Shown here: positions 8,804 through 17,011 of the stretch, in pieces
Position numbering within the stretch: the stretch's first letter is position 1
Layout: the number at the start of each line of letters is the position of its first letter
Origin: Saprospiraceae bacterium
GTDB taxonomy: Bacteria > Bacteroidota > Bacteroidia > Chitinophagales > Saprospiraceae
NCBI GenBank assembly: GCA_020631235.1
Contig: JAHDHQ010000017.1
Location: 26,172-90,171, forward strand
DNA: 64,000 bases
Direction: 5' to 3'
The notes under the pieces: model-generated
What the model was told of the DNA's origin: nothing
The model's database searches: none
The model's input: the letters and a program-made list of their open reading frames with translations, nothing else
Made by a program: the position numbers and the translations under genes

Positions 8804-9623
8804 TACTATCTGCGTTGGCTTTAGTCAAGATCGTTCTTCAGAATTGATTAAACTAGCGGAACATTTTATGTCCATCGATCATCACCGGGCAGCTAATAAA
8901 ATGTTTCTAAAAGCCTATTTTCTAGATCGTACTAACGATCATACAGAATTACCCTTACAAATTTCAGAATCTTTCTATCTGTTAAACGATTTCGAAAATG
9001 CAAGTAAATACATAAACACTTATATCCGTCAATCGTCTATTCCATTACACAAACAAATGGATGCTAAATACTTTAAACTTAGAATGCTTTATGAGCAAAA
9101 AAGATACAAAGAAACATTAGCAAGTCTATTCCAATTTAAACAAGACCAAATAGATTATGACCGAGATAAATATCACTACTATTTAGCACTGAGCTACTCA
9201 CTAGACAATAACTATAAGAATAGTCAAGAAGCAATCGAACAGCTATCCTATTACCATCTTCTACCAAAAGAAGAAATCAACTACATTTTTAAAAGACTCA
9301 TAAAGAATGACCAAAGGTGGAATTACAAATACACCCTACTTTCGATGTTTGTGCCAGGCCTAGGTCAGTTTGCTTATGGTGATTATGCAGATGCCTTAAA
9401 CTCTTTCATCATAAATGCTGGTTTCGCTACATTATTTATTTATATCCAACAAACACTTTCTTTAACTGATGCGGTCTTAAGTGTAGCGCCTTGGTTTGGT
9501 AGATATTATGTCGGTGGATTAAACAATACAAGCATAGGCAGCAAAAAACACCAGAATACTATTACTGACAAATACATTGTCCAATTAATCCAAGTATTAA
9601 GCAAGTACAAGCCACTTCAATGA
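8754..9623 (+). CDS. TPR / PGLG membrane protein 2
   Basis: 289 residues. The ATG at 8754 gives a good signal peptide (MKKSVKKLCFLCLLICNTICVGFSQ), so the 50-base overlap with the previous gene looks real. TPR-like helices follow (residues about 28-190), then FVPGLGQFAYGDYADAL (about 200-216) and hydrophobic stretches (IINAGFATLFIYI). Same architecture as the preceding protein but diverged in sequence. Its stop overlaps the next start in ATGA. Probably an envelope partner of the YidD-like protein; function not known. Confidence 0.65.
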   Translation: MKKSVKKLCFLCLLICNTICVGFSQDRSSELIKLAEHFMSIDHHRAANKMFLKAYFLDRTNDHTELPLQISESFYLLNDFENASKYINTYIRQSSIPLHKQMDAKYFKLRMLYEQKRYKETLASLFQFKQDQIDYDRDKYHYYLALSYSLDNNYKNSQEAIEQLSYYHLLPKEEINYIFKRLIKNDQRWNYKYTLLSMFVPGLGQFAYGDYADALNSFIINAGFATLFIYIQQTLSLTDAVLSVAPWFGRYYVGGLNNTSIGSKKHQNTITDKYIVQLIQVLSKYKPLQ

Positions 9624-10402
9624 AGCAACTAGTTTTCTATTTTCTTCTTTTTAAAGCACTTTTAGTGCATAGTCAACAAATGCCATGCTCTACGCCATTA
9701 CCAATTGAATTTATTCAAGAGGAACTAGTCTATGACATCTATGTAAAAGTCGGTTTTATTTGGATACCGATTGGGGAAACGAGATTCACGTTTGAAGAAA
9801 AAAATGATTCCATATATGCTGCTAATTTGTACGCTAAAACGTACGATGCTTGGAATGCATTATACAAAATAAATGGCCAATTTAGATCGCATCTATCTAA
9901 AAGAAATGGACTAAGTGAGCATTATCTAAGATGGACTGACGAAAATGGAGTAACAAGCTATGATTCCATTTTGTTTGATCAAAGTAATTTAAAGGCCAAA
10001 GAGTTTCTTGGTCCTAAGCCCACAAAACATGTAGTTTATGACATCGAACTCGATCATTGTGTTCAAGACATGGTTAGCACTTTCTATTACATCCGCACAC
10101 CAGATTATAGCCTTATGCAAGCCAACGACCAATTACCATTGCATTTATTTTACAATAAATATCAATACAACATTGATATGAAATTTCTGGGCGAAGAAAG
10201 AAAAAAAATAAAAAACTTAGGAGAATATCAAGCGTATAAACTTGAAGCTCAATCTATTAAGGGGAAACATATTGATAAATCTACAACAATGAAATGTTGG
10301 ATTTCGACGGATGCTCAACGCATTCCTTTAGTGTTTGAAACGCCAATGAAATTTGGTGAACTAAGGATTAGTTTACGAGAATCTTCAAGATTAGTAAGAT
10401 AA
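9620..10402 (+). CDS. DUF3108-like exported protein
   Basis: 260 residues with a signal peptide (residues 1-18, ending LLVHSQ). The mature protein begins with strands EELVYDIYVKVGFIWIPIGETRFTFEE, typical of the DUF3108 family ('l.Y.v.wg.i.aG.a'), and later has TMKCWISTDAQRIPLVFETPMKFGELRISL, the usual family ending. ATGA overlap with the previous gene marks it as the last gene of the run. Family function is unknown; periplasmic beta-rich protein inferred. Confidence 0.7.
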   Translation: MKQLVFYFLLFKALLVHSQQMPCSTPLPIEFIQEELVYDIYVKVGFIWIPIGETRFTFEEKNDSIYAANLYAKTYDAWNALYKINGQFRSHLSKRNGLSEHYLRWTDENGVTSYDSILFDQSNLKAKEFLGPKPTKHVVYDIELDHCVQDMVSTFYYIRTPDYSLMQANDQLPLHLFYNKYQYNIDMKFLGEERKKIKNLGEYQAYKLEAQSIKGKHIDKSTTMKCWISTDAQRIPLVFETPMKFGELRISLRESSRLVR

Positions 10403-10446
10403 AAGTGTACATTCCTTTTACAGAAAGCACTAACATTTACTAAACC

Positions 10447-10773
10447 TTAAACAGCAAAACTCTCACCACAACCACAAGTTCTAGAAGCGTTAGGATTATT
10501 AAAAAAGAAACCTTTTCCATTTAATCCTCCAGAGAACTCTAATGTAGTATTACATAGATACAAAAAGCTTTTCAAGTCCGTTACAACCTTAACCCCGTTA
10601 TCTTCGAAAACTTGATCATTTTCTTGAGATTCATTGTCAAAATCAAGATTGTAACTTAATCCAGAGCATCCTCCACTGGTGACTGACACACGCACAAAAT
10701 AGTCATTCCCAACATCGTCATTCGACATTAGTTCTGCAATTTTGTCTTTGGCACTATCTGCAACAAAGAGCAT
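10447..10773 (-). CDS. iscA: A-type iron-sulfur carrier (IscA/HesB/ErpA)
   Basis: 108 residues. The three family cysteines are present: SGGCSGLSY near residue 37 and TCGCGESF at the C-terminus, with the GKGFFFNNPNA segment before it. Accepts or delivers Fe-S clusters. It starts 2 bases after the iscU stop and is the last gene of the iscS - HNH - iscU - iscA cluster. The exact subtype (IscA or ErpA) cannot be settled from sequence alone. Confidence 0.92.
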   Translation of the reverse strand: MLFVADSAKDKIAELMSNDDVGNDYFVRVSVTSGGCSGLSYNLDFDNESQENDQVFEDNGVKVVTDLKSFLYLCNTTLEFSGGLNGKGFFFNNPNASRTCGCGESFAV

Positions 10774-10775
10774 GC

Positions 10776-11162
10776 TTAAGCTTCGTTTTTTGCTTTATAA
10801 TCCTCAATGGCACTTTTTATGGCATCTTCTGCTAACACAGAACAATGAATTTTTACCGGAGGTAGCGCTAGTTCTTCGACAATATCCATATTGTCTATAG
10901 CTAATGCATCATCTACCGTTTTGCCCTTAAGCCATTCGGTCGCTAAAGAACTAGAAGCAATGGCGGAACCACAACCAAAGGTTTTAAATTTAGCATCCAT
11001 TATGGTGCCTGATGTTTCGTCTACTTCGATTTGTAGCCTCATAACATCACCACACTCTGGTGCTCCCACTAAACCTGTACCTACGTTCTTTTTACTTTTA
11101 TCAAGCGTTCCTACATTTCTAGGATTCTTGAAATGTTCAATCACTTTTTCAGAATAAGCCAT
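10776..11162 (-). CDS. iscU: Iron-sulfur cluster scaffold IscU/NifU-N
   Basis: 128 residues, the length of IscU. Ligand residues are in place: GAPECGDVMRLQIEVDE (Cys and Asp), KTFGCGSAIASSSL (Cys) and PPVKIHCSVLAEDAI (Cys). The MAYSEKVIEHFKNPRNVG start is typical. Receives sulfur from IscS and assembles the cluster. It has its own -7 box upstream, so it can be expressed apart from iscS and the HNH gene. Confidence 0.96.
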   Translation of the reverse strand: MAYSEKVIEHFKNPRNVGTLDKSKKNVGTGLVGAPECGDVMRLQIEVDETSGTIMDAKFKTFGCGSAIASSSLATEWLKGKTVDDALAIDNMDIVEELALPPVKIHCSVLAEDAIKSAIEDYKAKNEA

Positions 11163-11209
11163 ACGCCATTTTATTTTAAATAAAACATCCTAAGCCCTTA
11201 AAGGGTTCA

Positions 11210-11217
11210 CAAAGTTA
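11210..11217 (-). promoter_or_regulatory. -7 box upstream of iscU
   Basis: Minus-strand TAACTTTG (TAnnTTTG) located 48 bases before the iscU ATG, just past the stop of the HNH gene. Suggests a separate iscU-iscA transcript. Confidence 0.5.
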
Positions 11218-11220
11218 ACA

Positions 11221-11811
11221 TTATTCTTTTACTCTTTCAGCTGGTGCTGGTTCAATGTCTCCCCAATTTTCACCACTTTCAATTCGATTTAATTGTGTGT
11301 GCGTAATTCCAAAGCGCTTAGCAAGCATTTTCTTCCTTGTTTTACCATTTAAAAGACTTCTTTTTAATAGCGCTACTTTGGCAGGAGTCATTTTTATATG
11401 TTTACCTACCCTTTTCATTTTTGAAGCAGAAAATGATCCTCTTCTCTTTAACTCTTCAATCCAATCTCTTTTTGTTAACCATACAAGGTTTGTATGATGA
11501 TTATTGGTCTTATCAAGATCTTTATGAATAATGTATTCATGATCCTCAGAAGGCTTATCCACAAAGTATTCTGCGACATACTTGTGTATAAAAAATCGGA
11601 CGTTAATATCTTCTTTACTGCGGAAACTTACATTGTATAGCCCTCTTTTGTCTTTCGATCCAGTGGCTAATGTCCATTTGTCAAATCGTGTAGAATAGGT
11701 CTGTAATCGACCGTAATTAGAAACCCAATATTGCATGGTCTTGGGCTTGTGTTTAGGATGCACAATCATCTTCCATTCTTCGTCGAAGAACGATTTAATG
11801 TTACTTTTCAT
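11221..11811 (-). CDS. NUMOD4/HNH endonuclease-like protein with HTH tail
   Basis: 196 residues. Residues about 8-55 resemble NUMOD4 (EEWKMIV...YWVSNYGRLQTY), residues about 62-118 resemble the HNH_3 nuclease core (RFFIHKYVAEYFVDKP, YIIHKDLDKTNNHHTNLVWLT), and residues about 130-180 look like a helix-turn-helix (TPAKVALLKRSLLNG, LAKRFGITHTQLNRIESG). These are parts of HNH homing endonucleases, but there is no sign of an intron or intein here. It sits between iscS and iscU on the same strand, 96 bases after iscS. DNA binding or nicking is inferred; a domesticated regulatory use is possible. Confidence 0.75.
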   Translation of the reverse strand: MKSNIKSFFDEEWKMIVHPKHKPKTMQYWVSNYGRLQTYSTRFDKWTLATGSKDKRGLYNVSFRSKEDINVRFFIHKYVAEYFVDKPSEDHEYIIHKDLDKTNNHHTNLVWLTKRDWIEELKRRGSFSASKMKRVGKHIKMTPAKVALLKRSLLNGKTRKKMLAKRFGITHTQLNRIESGENWGDIEPAPAERVKE

Positions 11812-11907
11812 TTGAGGTGATCTTTTTGTTAAAAATAACTTTGTTTGGTTAGATAGATTTAAAAGACCAGCAACTGCCTTTATGGTAAAATCAATCTAAC
11901 CCCAGCC

Positions 11908-13125
11908 TTAATGTTCTGCCCAAACGACAGAGTCTAAATCAACTCCTTCCTTAAACATTTCCCAAATTGGACTTAAATCCCGCATATGATTAACACCGTT
12001 TGTCAATAATTCTATTGCGGCGTCAACTTCTTCATCCGTGGTAAATCGCCCTAGACTGAAACGAATGGAGGAAACAGCTAAATCATCACCTAAACCTAAT
12101 GCAATTAATACATATGAAGGTTCTAGTGATGCAGAAGTACAAGCAGATCCCGAAGAAACTGCAATATTTTGATTGAAGGTCATCATAAGACCTTCTCCTT
12201 CTACGTGTTTAAACGACAAATTAGTAACGTGTGGCATTCGATGCTCCACATTACCATTTACATACACTTCTTCTAAATTATTCACTAAAGTCGACTCAAG
12301 CTTATCTCGTAATTTTGATAATCGCTCTGCATCTTGCTTCATTTCCTTTTGTGCTAATTCCGCAGCTTTCCCAAATCCTACAATTCCAGGAACATTAAGG
12401 GTACCCGATCTCATCCCTCTTTCGTGTCCGCCACCATCCATCTGAGATGTAACTTTAACTCTTGGATTTTTCCGGTTTACAAACAATGCTCCTACTCCTT
12501 TGGGCCCATACATTTTATGTGCAGTAAAAGCCATAAGATGAATCCCTAATTCTTTAGGGTCAACTGGAATTTTTCCGACGGCTTGAGTGGCATCGCTCAT
12601 AAATAATACTCCGTGTTTTTTACAGATATCTCCTATCTGCTTCATCGGTTGTATTACACCTGTCTCGTTATTGGCAAACATTATAGACACTAAAATGGTC
12701 TTTTCAGTGATAGCTGCTTCTAATTGTCCTAGATCTACTATTCCATCTTCTTTGACATCCAAATAAGTAACGTCACCACCCATTTTTTCTACTTTTTTAC
12801 AAGAGTCTAAGACTGCTTTGTGCTCAGTAGTCAATGTGATGATATGGTTACCCTTTTTTGCGTACATCTCGAATACTCCTTTGATGGCAAGGTTATCTGC
12901 TTCTGTAGCTCCAGAGGTAAAAATGATTTCTTTAGAGTCTACATTAATTAAATTAGCTACTTGCTCACGAGCATAATCTACTGCCTCTTCAGCCTGCCAT
13001 CCAAACGGGTGCGATCTTGAAGCCGCATTTCCAAACATCTCATTAAAAAAAGGTAGCATCGTTTCCACAACGCGCGGATCACAAGGAGTGGTAGAATTGT
13101 TATCTAGGTAAATTTTCTTAGTCAT
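11908..13125 (-). CDS. iscS: Cysteine desulfurase IscS
   Basis: 405 residues from the ATG at 13125 (MTKKIYLDNNSTTP), preferred over 13146 because the promoter box at 13161-13168 would otherwise almost touch the start. PLP enzyme that removes sulfur from cysteine for Fe-S assembly. Seen: LDNNSTTP, TEHKAVLD, SDATQAVGKIP, PLP lysine in FTAHKMYGPKG, and active-site Cys in VSSGSACTSASLEPSYVL, with the extended loop of group I IscS. C-terminus VVWAEH resembles bacterial IscS ends. Confidence 0.96.
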   Translation of the reverse strand: MTKKIYLDNNSTTPCDPRVVETMLPFFNEMFGNAASRSHPFGWQAEEAVDYAREQVANLINVDSKEIIFTSGATEADNLAIKGVFEMYAKKGNHIITLTTEHKAVLDSCKKVEKMGGDVTYLDVKEDGIVDLGQLEAAITEKTILVSIMFANNETGVIQPMKQIGDICKKHGVLFMSDATQAVGKIPVDPKELGIHLMAFTAHKMYGPKGVGALFVNRKNPRVKVTSQMDGGGHERGMRSGTLNVPGIVGFGKAAELAQKEMKQDAERLSKLRDKLESTLVNNLEEVYVNGNVEHRMPHVTNLSFKHVEGEGLMMTFNQNIAVSSGSACTSASLEPSYVLIALGLGDDLAVSSIRFSLGRFTTDEEVDAAIELLTNGVNHMRDLSPIWEMFKEGVDLDSVVWAEH

Positions 13126-13160
13126 TATTAAGTTGTTAATTATCAACTTCTAATAAACCA

Positions 13161-13168
13161 CAAAGTTA
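13161..13168 (-). promoter_or_regulatory. -7 box upstream of iscS
   Basis: Minus-strand TAACTTTG (TAnnTTTG), 35 bases before the chosen iscS ATG. The same octamer occurs ahead of iscU. Confidence 0.55.
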
Positions 13169-13230
13169 TGCTTTAGTTTAGTAAAAAGGTATAATTTTAA
13201 AGAACAAGTTCCTTAATATAAAGTTATTTT

Positions 13231-14241
13231 TTGAAATCTATTAACCCAAAATACAGCTTTCGTAAAAAAGCACTCAATACCAGTCAACTAATTGAAAACA
13301 TTTTGGCAGGCGATAAACTGGCTTTATCCAAAGCCATTACTTTAATCGAACAAGGTTGGGAGGTTCATTATCCATGGATCAAAGAAGTCTTAGATCGATC
13401 AATCGATAAAATTGCGGATAGCCGGAGAATAGGCATCACTGGACCTCCAGGTGTAGGTAAAAGTACTTTTATAGATAGTTACGGTTTTTCTCTTTTACAA
13501 CAAGGACACAATATTGCTGTTTTAGCCGTCGACCCTAGTTCGACGATCTCTAAGGGTTCTATTCTTGGCGATAAAACTCGAATGGCAAATCTTGGGTTTT
13601 CTGAGTCTTGTTTTATTCGTCCAAGCCCATCATCATTACACTTAGGGGGCATTCGGCCTAGTACTTTGTTAAGTTTACAACTTTGTGCCGCAGCTGGCTT
13701 TAACTACATTTTTGTAGAGTCTGTGGGTGTAGGACAATCTGAGACTGATATATATGATGTGGTCGACTTGATGATTATGTTGCTCTTGCCTGGAAGTGGT
13801 GACGATATTCAAAGCATAAAAAAAGGCATCATAGAAGTCAGTGATTTGTTTGTTATACACAAAGCAGATGGAGATCAGAAACAACTAGCAAAAGAGCGGT
13901 TTAATACTATGAAAAATGTACTTAAACAATCGAAAATACCGGCAAAACCTGTCGTACAATATTCATCTTTAACTGAAGAAGGTAAAATAAATCTTGATCT
14001 TGTTATTCAACAATATTTAAAGGAAGCAAGCGCATCAGGACAATTAGCATTGCGTCGTCAAATCCAAAATAAAGGATGGACCAAGAAAGAAATTTATTTG
14101 CAAATGGAAAGATTTATCAAACAACATCCCATCTTTGCAGAAAAATTACAAAGCATTGATAATACGTCTTTTGAATCTGATATTTTGCCGCTTAAGCAGA
14201 CACTCGATGTCTATCAAGCTTTGGAAGATTTGTTTTTGTAA
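13231..14241 (+). CDS. meaB: MeaB/ArgK-type GTPase
   Basis: 336 residues from a TTG at 13231. G3E-family GTPase that protects and loads cobalamin-dependent methylmalonyl-CoA mutase. Seen: Walker A GITGPPGVGKSTF at about 69-81, AVDPSSTISKGSILGDKTRM (switch/base-off motif of MeaB), FVESVGVGQSE (Walker B region) and the dimerisation C-terminus. No mutase gene is in the window. The next gene begins inside its 3' end. Confidence 0.93.
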   Translation: MKSINPKYSFRKKALNTSQLIENILAGDKLALSKAITLIEQGWEVHYPWIKEVLDRSIDKIADSRRIGITGPPGVGKSTFIDSYGFSLLQQGHNIAVLAVDPSSTISKGSILGDKTRMANLGFSESCFIRPSPSSLHLGGIRPSTLLSLQLCAAAGFNYIFVESVGVGQSETDIYDVVDLMIMLLLPGSGDDIQSIKKGIIEVSDLFVIHKADGDQKQLAKERFNTMKNVLKQSKIPAKPVVQYSSLTEEGKINLDLVIQQYLKEASASGQLALRRQIQNKGWTKKEIYLQMERFIKQHPIFAEKLQSIDNTSFESDILPLKQTLDVYQALEDLFL

Positions 14242-15874
14242 GCTCCTTTTTTGTACTTTTTTGCAAGCTCAATCAAGCATAATTGACAGCAGTTATTTCC
14301 AATCACCGGTTAAACACAAAACGGTAATCACTGGATCATTTGGTGAGTTGCGTGCTAACCATTTCCATGCGGGCATAGATTTTAGATCTTCGCATGGTCC
14401 AAAGAGGGATTCTCTGTTTGCGGCTGCTAGTGGATATTTAAGCAGAATCAAAGTGCAAGCTAGTTCCTATGGCCAATCATTATATCTGGATCACGATAAT
14501 GGATATACCAGTGTGTATGCCCATTTGCATGAGTATGCACCTAAAATAGAATATCATCTTAAGAAAAAGCAGTACGAATTAGAAATGAGTCATATTGACT
14601 ATTATCTTGATAGTACAAGTGTTTTTATTAAAAAAGGAGAGTTTATAGGAATCATGGGAAATACTGGACGATCCAGTGGGCCACATTTACACTTCGAAAT
14701 TAGAGAAACTGCATCTGAAATTCCAGTAAATCCTTACGCATTTAATTTAAAACCAGAAGACCACAAAAAACCCATACTAAAATCACTATTTCTGCACAAA
14801 CTAGATTCCACTGGCCACTACTTAGATCGAAAATATTTAGGAGTTAAAGACAAAAAAGGGTACAAAACTAGCCATACTGAAATAATAGAAATAGATGCTG
14901 ATTATATCGGTATCGCTCTAGGTACTTTTGATCAAATGGATGGTGTAAGCAACTTAAATGGTACTTATCAAATGAACGTTTCGGTAAATGGAAAACAACG
15001 CTTCGATTTTACACTAGACAAAGTCTCCTTTGAAGAGACTAGATATATAAATGCTGTCATCGATTATCCATACAAAAAAACCATCGGCAATAGTGTCATT
15101 AGACTGTACAAACTGCCAGGTAATTTACTGACTAACTACACTAGAAATCCAGATCCCGGCATCATTCCATTAAGCCACAAAGTAGACAGCCTAGATATCA
15201 TACTCAGAGATTTTGAAGGCAATACCCAAGATATTAAACTATATGTGAAAAAATCTGAGCAGAGCACCAGCGATCAGCCACCTCCTAACAGCATAAGGTA
15301 TGACAGTAGCTACCATATCGCTAATGGTAATCTTTCACTGCACATTCCGCAATTCGCCTTTGATCAAGATATCCAATTAAATTTATATGCTCAAGGATTC
15401 CAAAAAATTCAAATCGGAAAACCTACCATACCAGTATATAAATATTTAAGCCTTCAATTAATTTCAGACAAACTGACCAATAAGCACTTCATTGGCAGAA
15501 AGAAAGCTAATGGTAGAATAGCCAATTATGGTGGTTATGTTTCTAACGACACCTTAAAAACTCAACTTAGAACACTGGGAGACTTTTCTATTTACAAAGA
15601 TGAAACACCACCAACTGTCCGCAAAATAAGTATGAGCAAATCAAGTAAAACTTGGTCTTTTGCCATTAGCGATAATATCGATGCAGCAGGCATTTGTCCT
15701 GATATTTATATTAGGTGTACGGTTGATGGACAGTGGATAAGACACTTCTACGACAAAAAGCATAAAAAAATCATTGTAAAAGACATTGATTTACTGCCCA
15801 AGAATGCCCGCAAAATCTCGATTCGTACGGTAGATCCGCTCCTAAATCGGCAAATAACCGATTTCATCATTTAA
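14207..15874 (+). CDS. M23-family cell-wall peptidase
   Basis: 555 residues from the ATG at 14207, which gives signal peptide MSIKLWKICFCKLLFCTFLQAQ; the longer frame from 14135 buries it. LytM/M23 zinc peptidase domain at about residues 30-165: ANHFHAGIDFRS (His, Asp ligands), YAHLHEY, and GPHLHFEIRE (His ligand), all intact. The remaining 390 residues are beta-rich with no known domain. It overlaps meaB by 35 bases. Cleaves peptidoglycan cross-links in the periplasm, by family inference. Confidence 0.88.
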   Translation: MSIKLWKICFCKLLFCTFLQAQSSIIDSSYFQSPVKHKTVITGSFGELRANHFHAGIDFRSSHGPKRDSLFAAASGYLSRIKVQASSYGQSLYLDHDNGYTSVYAHLHEYAPKIEYHLKKKQYELEMSHIDYYLDSTSVFIKKGEFIGIMGNTGRSSGPHLHFEIRETASEIPVNPYAFNLKPEDHKKPILKSLFLHKLDSTGHYLDRKYLGVKDKKGYKTSHTEIIEIDADYIGIALGTFDQMDGVSNLNGTYQMNVSVNGKQRFDFTLDKVSFEETRYINAVIDYPYKKTIGNSVIRLYKLPGNLLTNYTRNPDPGIIPLSHKVDSLDIILRDFEGNTQDIKLYVKKSEQSTSDQPPPNSIRYDSSYHIANGNLSLHIPQFAFDQDIQLNLYAQGFQKIQIGKPTIPVYKYLSLQLISDKLTNKHFIGRKKANGRIANYGGYVSNDTLKTQLRTLGDFSIYKDETPPTVRKISMSKSSKTWSFAISDNIDAAGICPDIYIRCTVDGQWIRHFYDKKHKKIIVKDIDLLPKNARKISIRTVDPLLNRQITDFII

Positions 15875-15876
15875 TA

Positions 15877-15912
15877 TTTTGTTTAAGATTTATCATAAAT
15901 ATTTAAACAAAA
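15877..15912 (+). terminator. Extended AT-rich hairpin after the M23 gene
   Basis: Two-tier inverted repeat: TTTTGTTTAA (15877-15886) with TTAAACAAAA (15903-15912), and inside it ATTTAT (15888-15893) with ATAAAT (15895-15900). It begins 3 bases after the M23 stop. No GC clamp, so its role as a terminator is uncertain. Confidence 0.4.
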
Positions 15913-15948
15913 CATGTTTTTAGTTATTTAATAAAATAAAAAAACATG
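15913..15948 (+). promoter_or_regulatory. Hairpin enclosing the peroxiredoxin start codon
   Basis: CATGTTTTT (15913-15921) pairs with AAAAACATG (15940-15948), 9 bases with an 18-base loop. The last ATG is the start codon of the peroxiredoxin. It directly abuts the previous hairpin. Possible translational control; chance in AT-rich DNA is a fair alternative. Confidence 0.35.
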
Positions 15949-16413
15949 CTTAAAGTCAATGATAAAGTGCCTTCGTTTACATTAGAAAATGAAGATGGAG
16001 AAATGGTAAGTTCGGCCGACTTGTTGGGTTCGAAATACATCTTATTCTTTTATCCTAAAGATGATTCGCCAGGATGTACCAAACAAGCATGTAGTATCAG
16101 AGATCATTTTAAATACATCACCAAACTAGGTTATAAAGTGTACGGAGTTAGCCCAGATAAAGTGGCTAAACACAAAAAATTTATAGCTAAATACGAATTT
16201 CAATATTCTTTGCTGGCTGATACCGAAAAGAGCTTAATAAATGCCTTTGAAGTTTGGGGTCCTAAAAAATTTATGGGAAGAGAAATTGTCGGCGTTTACA
16301 GAAGCACTTTTATCATTAATGAAGAGGGTATAATCACACATGTTATAGATAAAGTAAAAACGAAAATCCACGGCGAACAAATACTAGCTGCTATCAATGA
16401 AGAACAAACCTAA
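15946..16413 (+). CDS. bcp: Peroxiredoxin, Bcp/PrxQ type
   Basis: 155 residues, usual Bcp length. Reduces peroxides with thioredoxin as donor. Peroxidatic Cys in FYPKDDSPGCTKQACSIRD (about residues 36-54) with the second Cys five residues later, the PrxQ arrangement; VYRSTFIINEEG follows the family pattern near 120. Cytoplasmic, no signal peptide. The start codon lies in a hairpin arm. Confidence 0.95.
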   Translation: MLKVNDKVPSFTLENEDGEMVSSADLLGSKYILFFYPKDDSPGCTKQACSIRDHFKYITKLGYKVYGVSPDKVAKHKKFIAKYEFQYSLLADTEKSLINAFEVWGPKKFMGREIVGVYRSTFIINEEGIITHVIDKVKTKIHGEQILAAINEEQT

Positions 16414-16426
16414 TCTTTGGTTTTAT

Positions 16427-17011
16427 TTACAGTGACATGATTACAAAAATGGGGATGAAGCTAAATACAATCGAAAATTCGATGGGCAAATCTTCGCTTA
16501 GATAATCCTCGACTAACCAATCTCTTGGATCATCGTCAAACTCAGTGTAAGCCACAAATGAGCCTACTTTTTTCTTTTCTAAAACTTCCCATGCATTGAG
16601 ATCGCCTCCATTTACTGTTCGGTAAGTTAAGCGAATATCTCCATCAGTGACCATCCACTCTGTTTTGTCACCACGCCATTTAATCGAAAACTGTATGTTA
16701 TTGCCTTCATAACTTTTAAGTTCCCATTTGTCGAAACTATTAGGCCAGATGGTTCTTATGATGCCTGAATTATCACCAAAATCATAGTTCCATTCAGAAA
16801 GATCTTGCCTATTTACCCAAGTCATTTCTAAACTTCCCTCACGATCGTTTGTATACAAATCCCATGAGTGTAAGACATCATCATACTCAGCATGAAAAGA
16901 TTCTAAATACTCGTCTTGGGCAACGATCTGCGAAGGTCCTATTAATAAGAAAAGGACCGTCAGAAAGACAAACAAAAGAAAGTAAAGCCTTTTAGAAAGG
17001 CAAATCATCAT
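16427..17011 (-). CDS. Exported Trp-repeat protein, unknown
   Basis: 194 residues from the ATG at 17011; the longer frame from 17050 lies inside the preceding gene and hides the hydrophobic signal (LYFLLFVFLTVLFLLIG...IVAQ). The body has about five units of roughly 24 residues each closing on Trp: QDLSEW, NSFDKW, GDKTEW, GDLNAW, DDPRDW. The C-terminus is hydrophobic (FSIVFSFIPIFVIMSL). It overlaps the DUF3127 gene by 20 bases and ends convergent with the peroxiredoxin 13 bases away. No family recognised. Confidence 0.6.
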   Translation of the reverse strand: MMICLSKRLYFLLFVFLTVLFLLIGPSQIVAQDEYLESFHAEYDDVLHSWDLYTNDREGSLEMTWVNRQDLSEWNYDFGDNSGIIRTIWPNSFDKWELKSYEGNNIQFSIKWRGDKTEWMVTDGDIRLTYRTVNGGDLNAWEVLEKKKVGSFVAYTEFDDDPRDWLVEDYLSEDLPIEFSIVFSFIPIFVIMSL

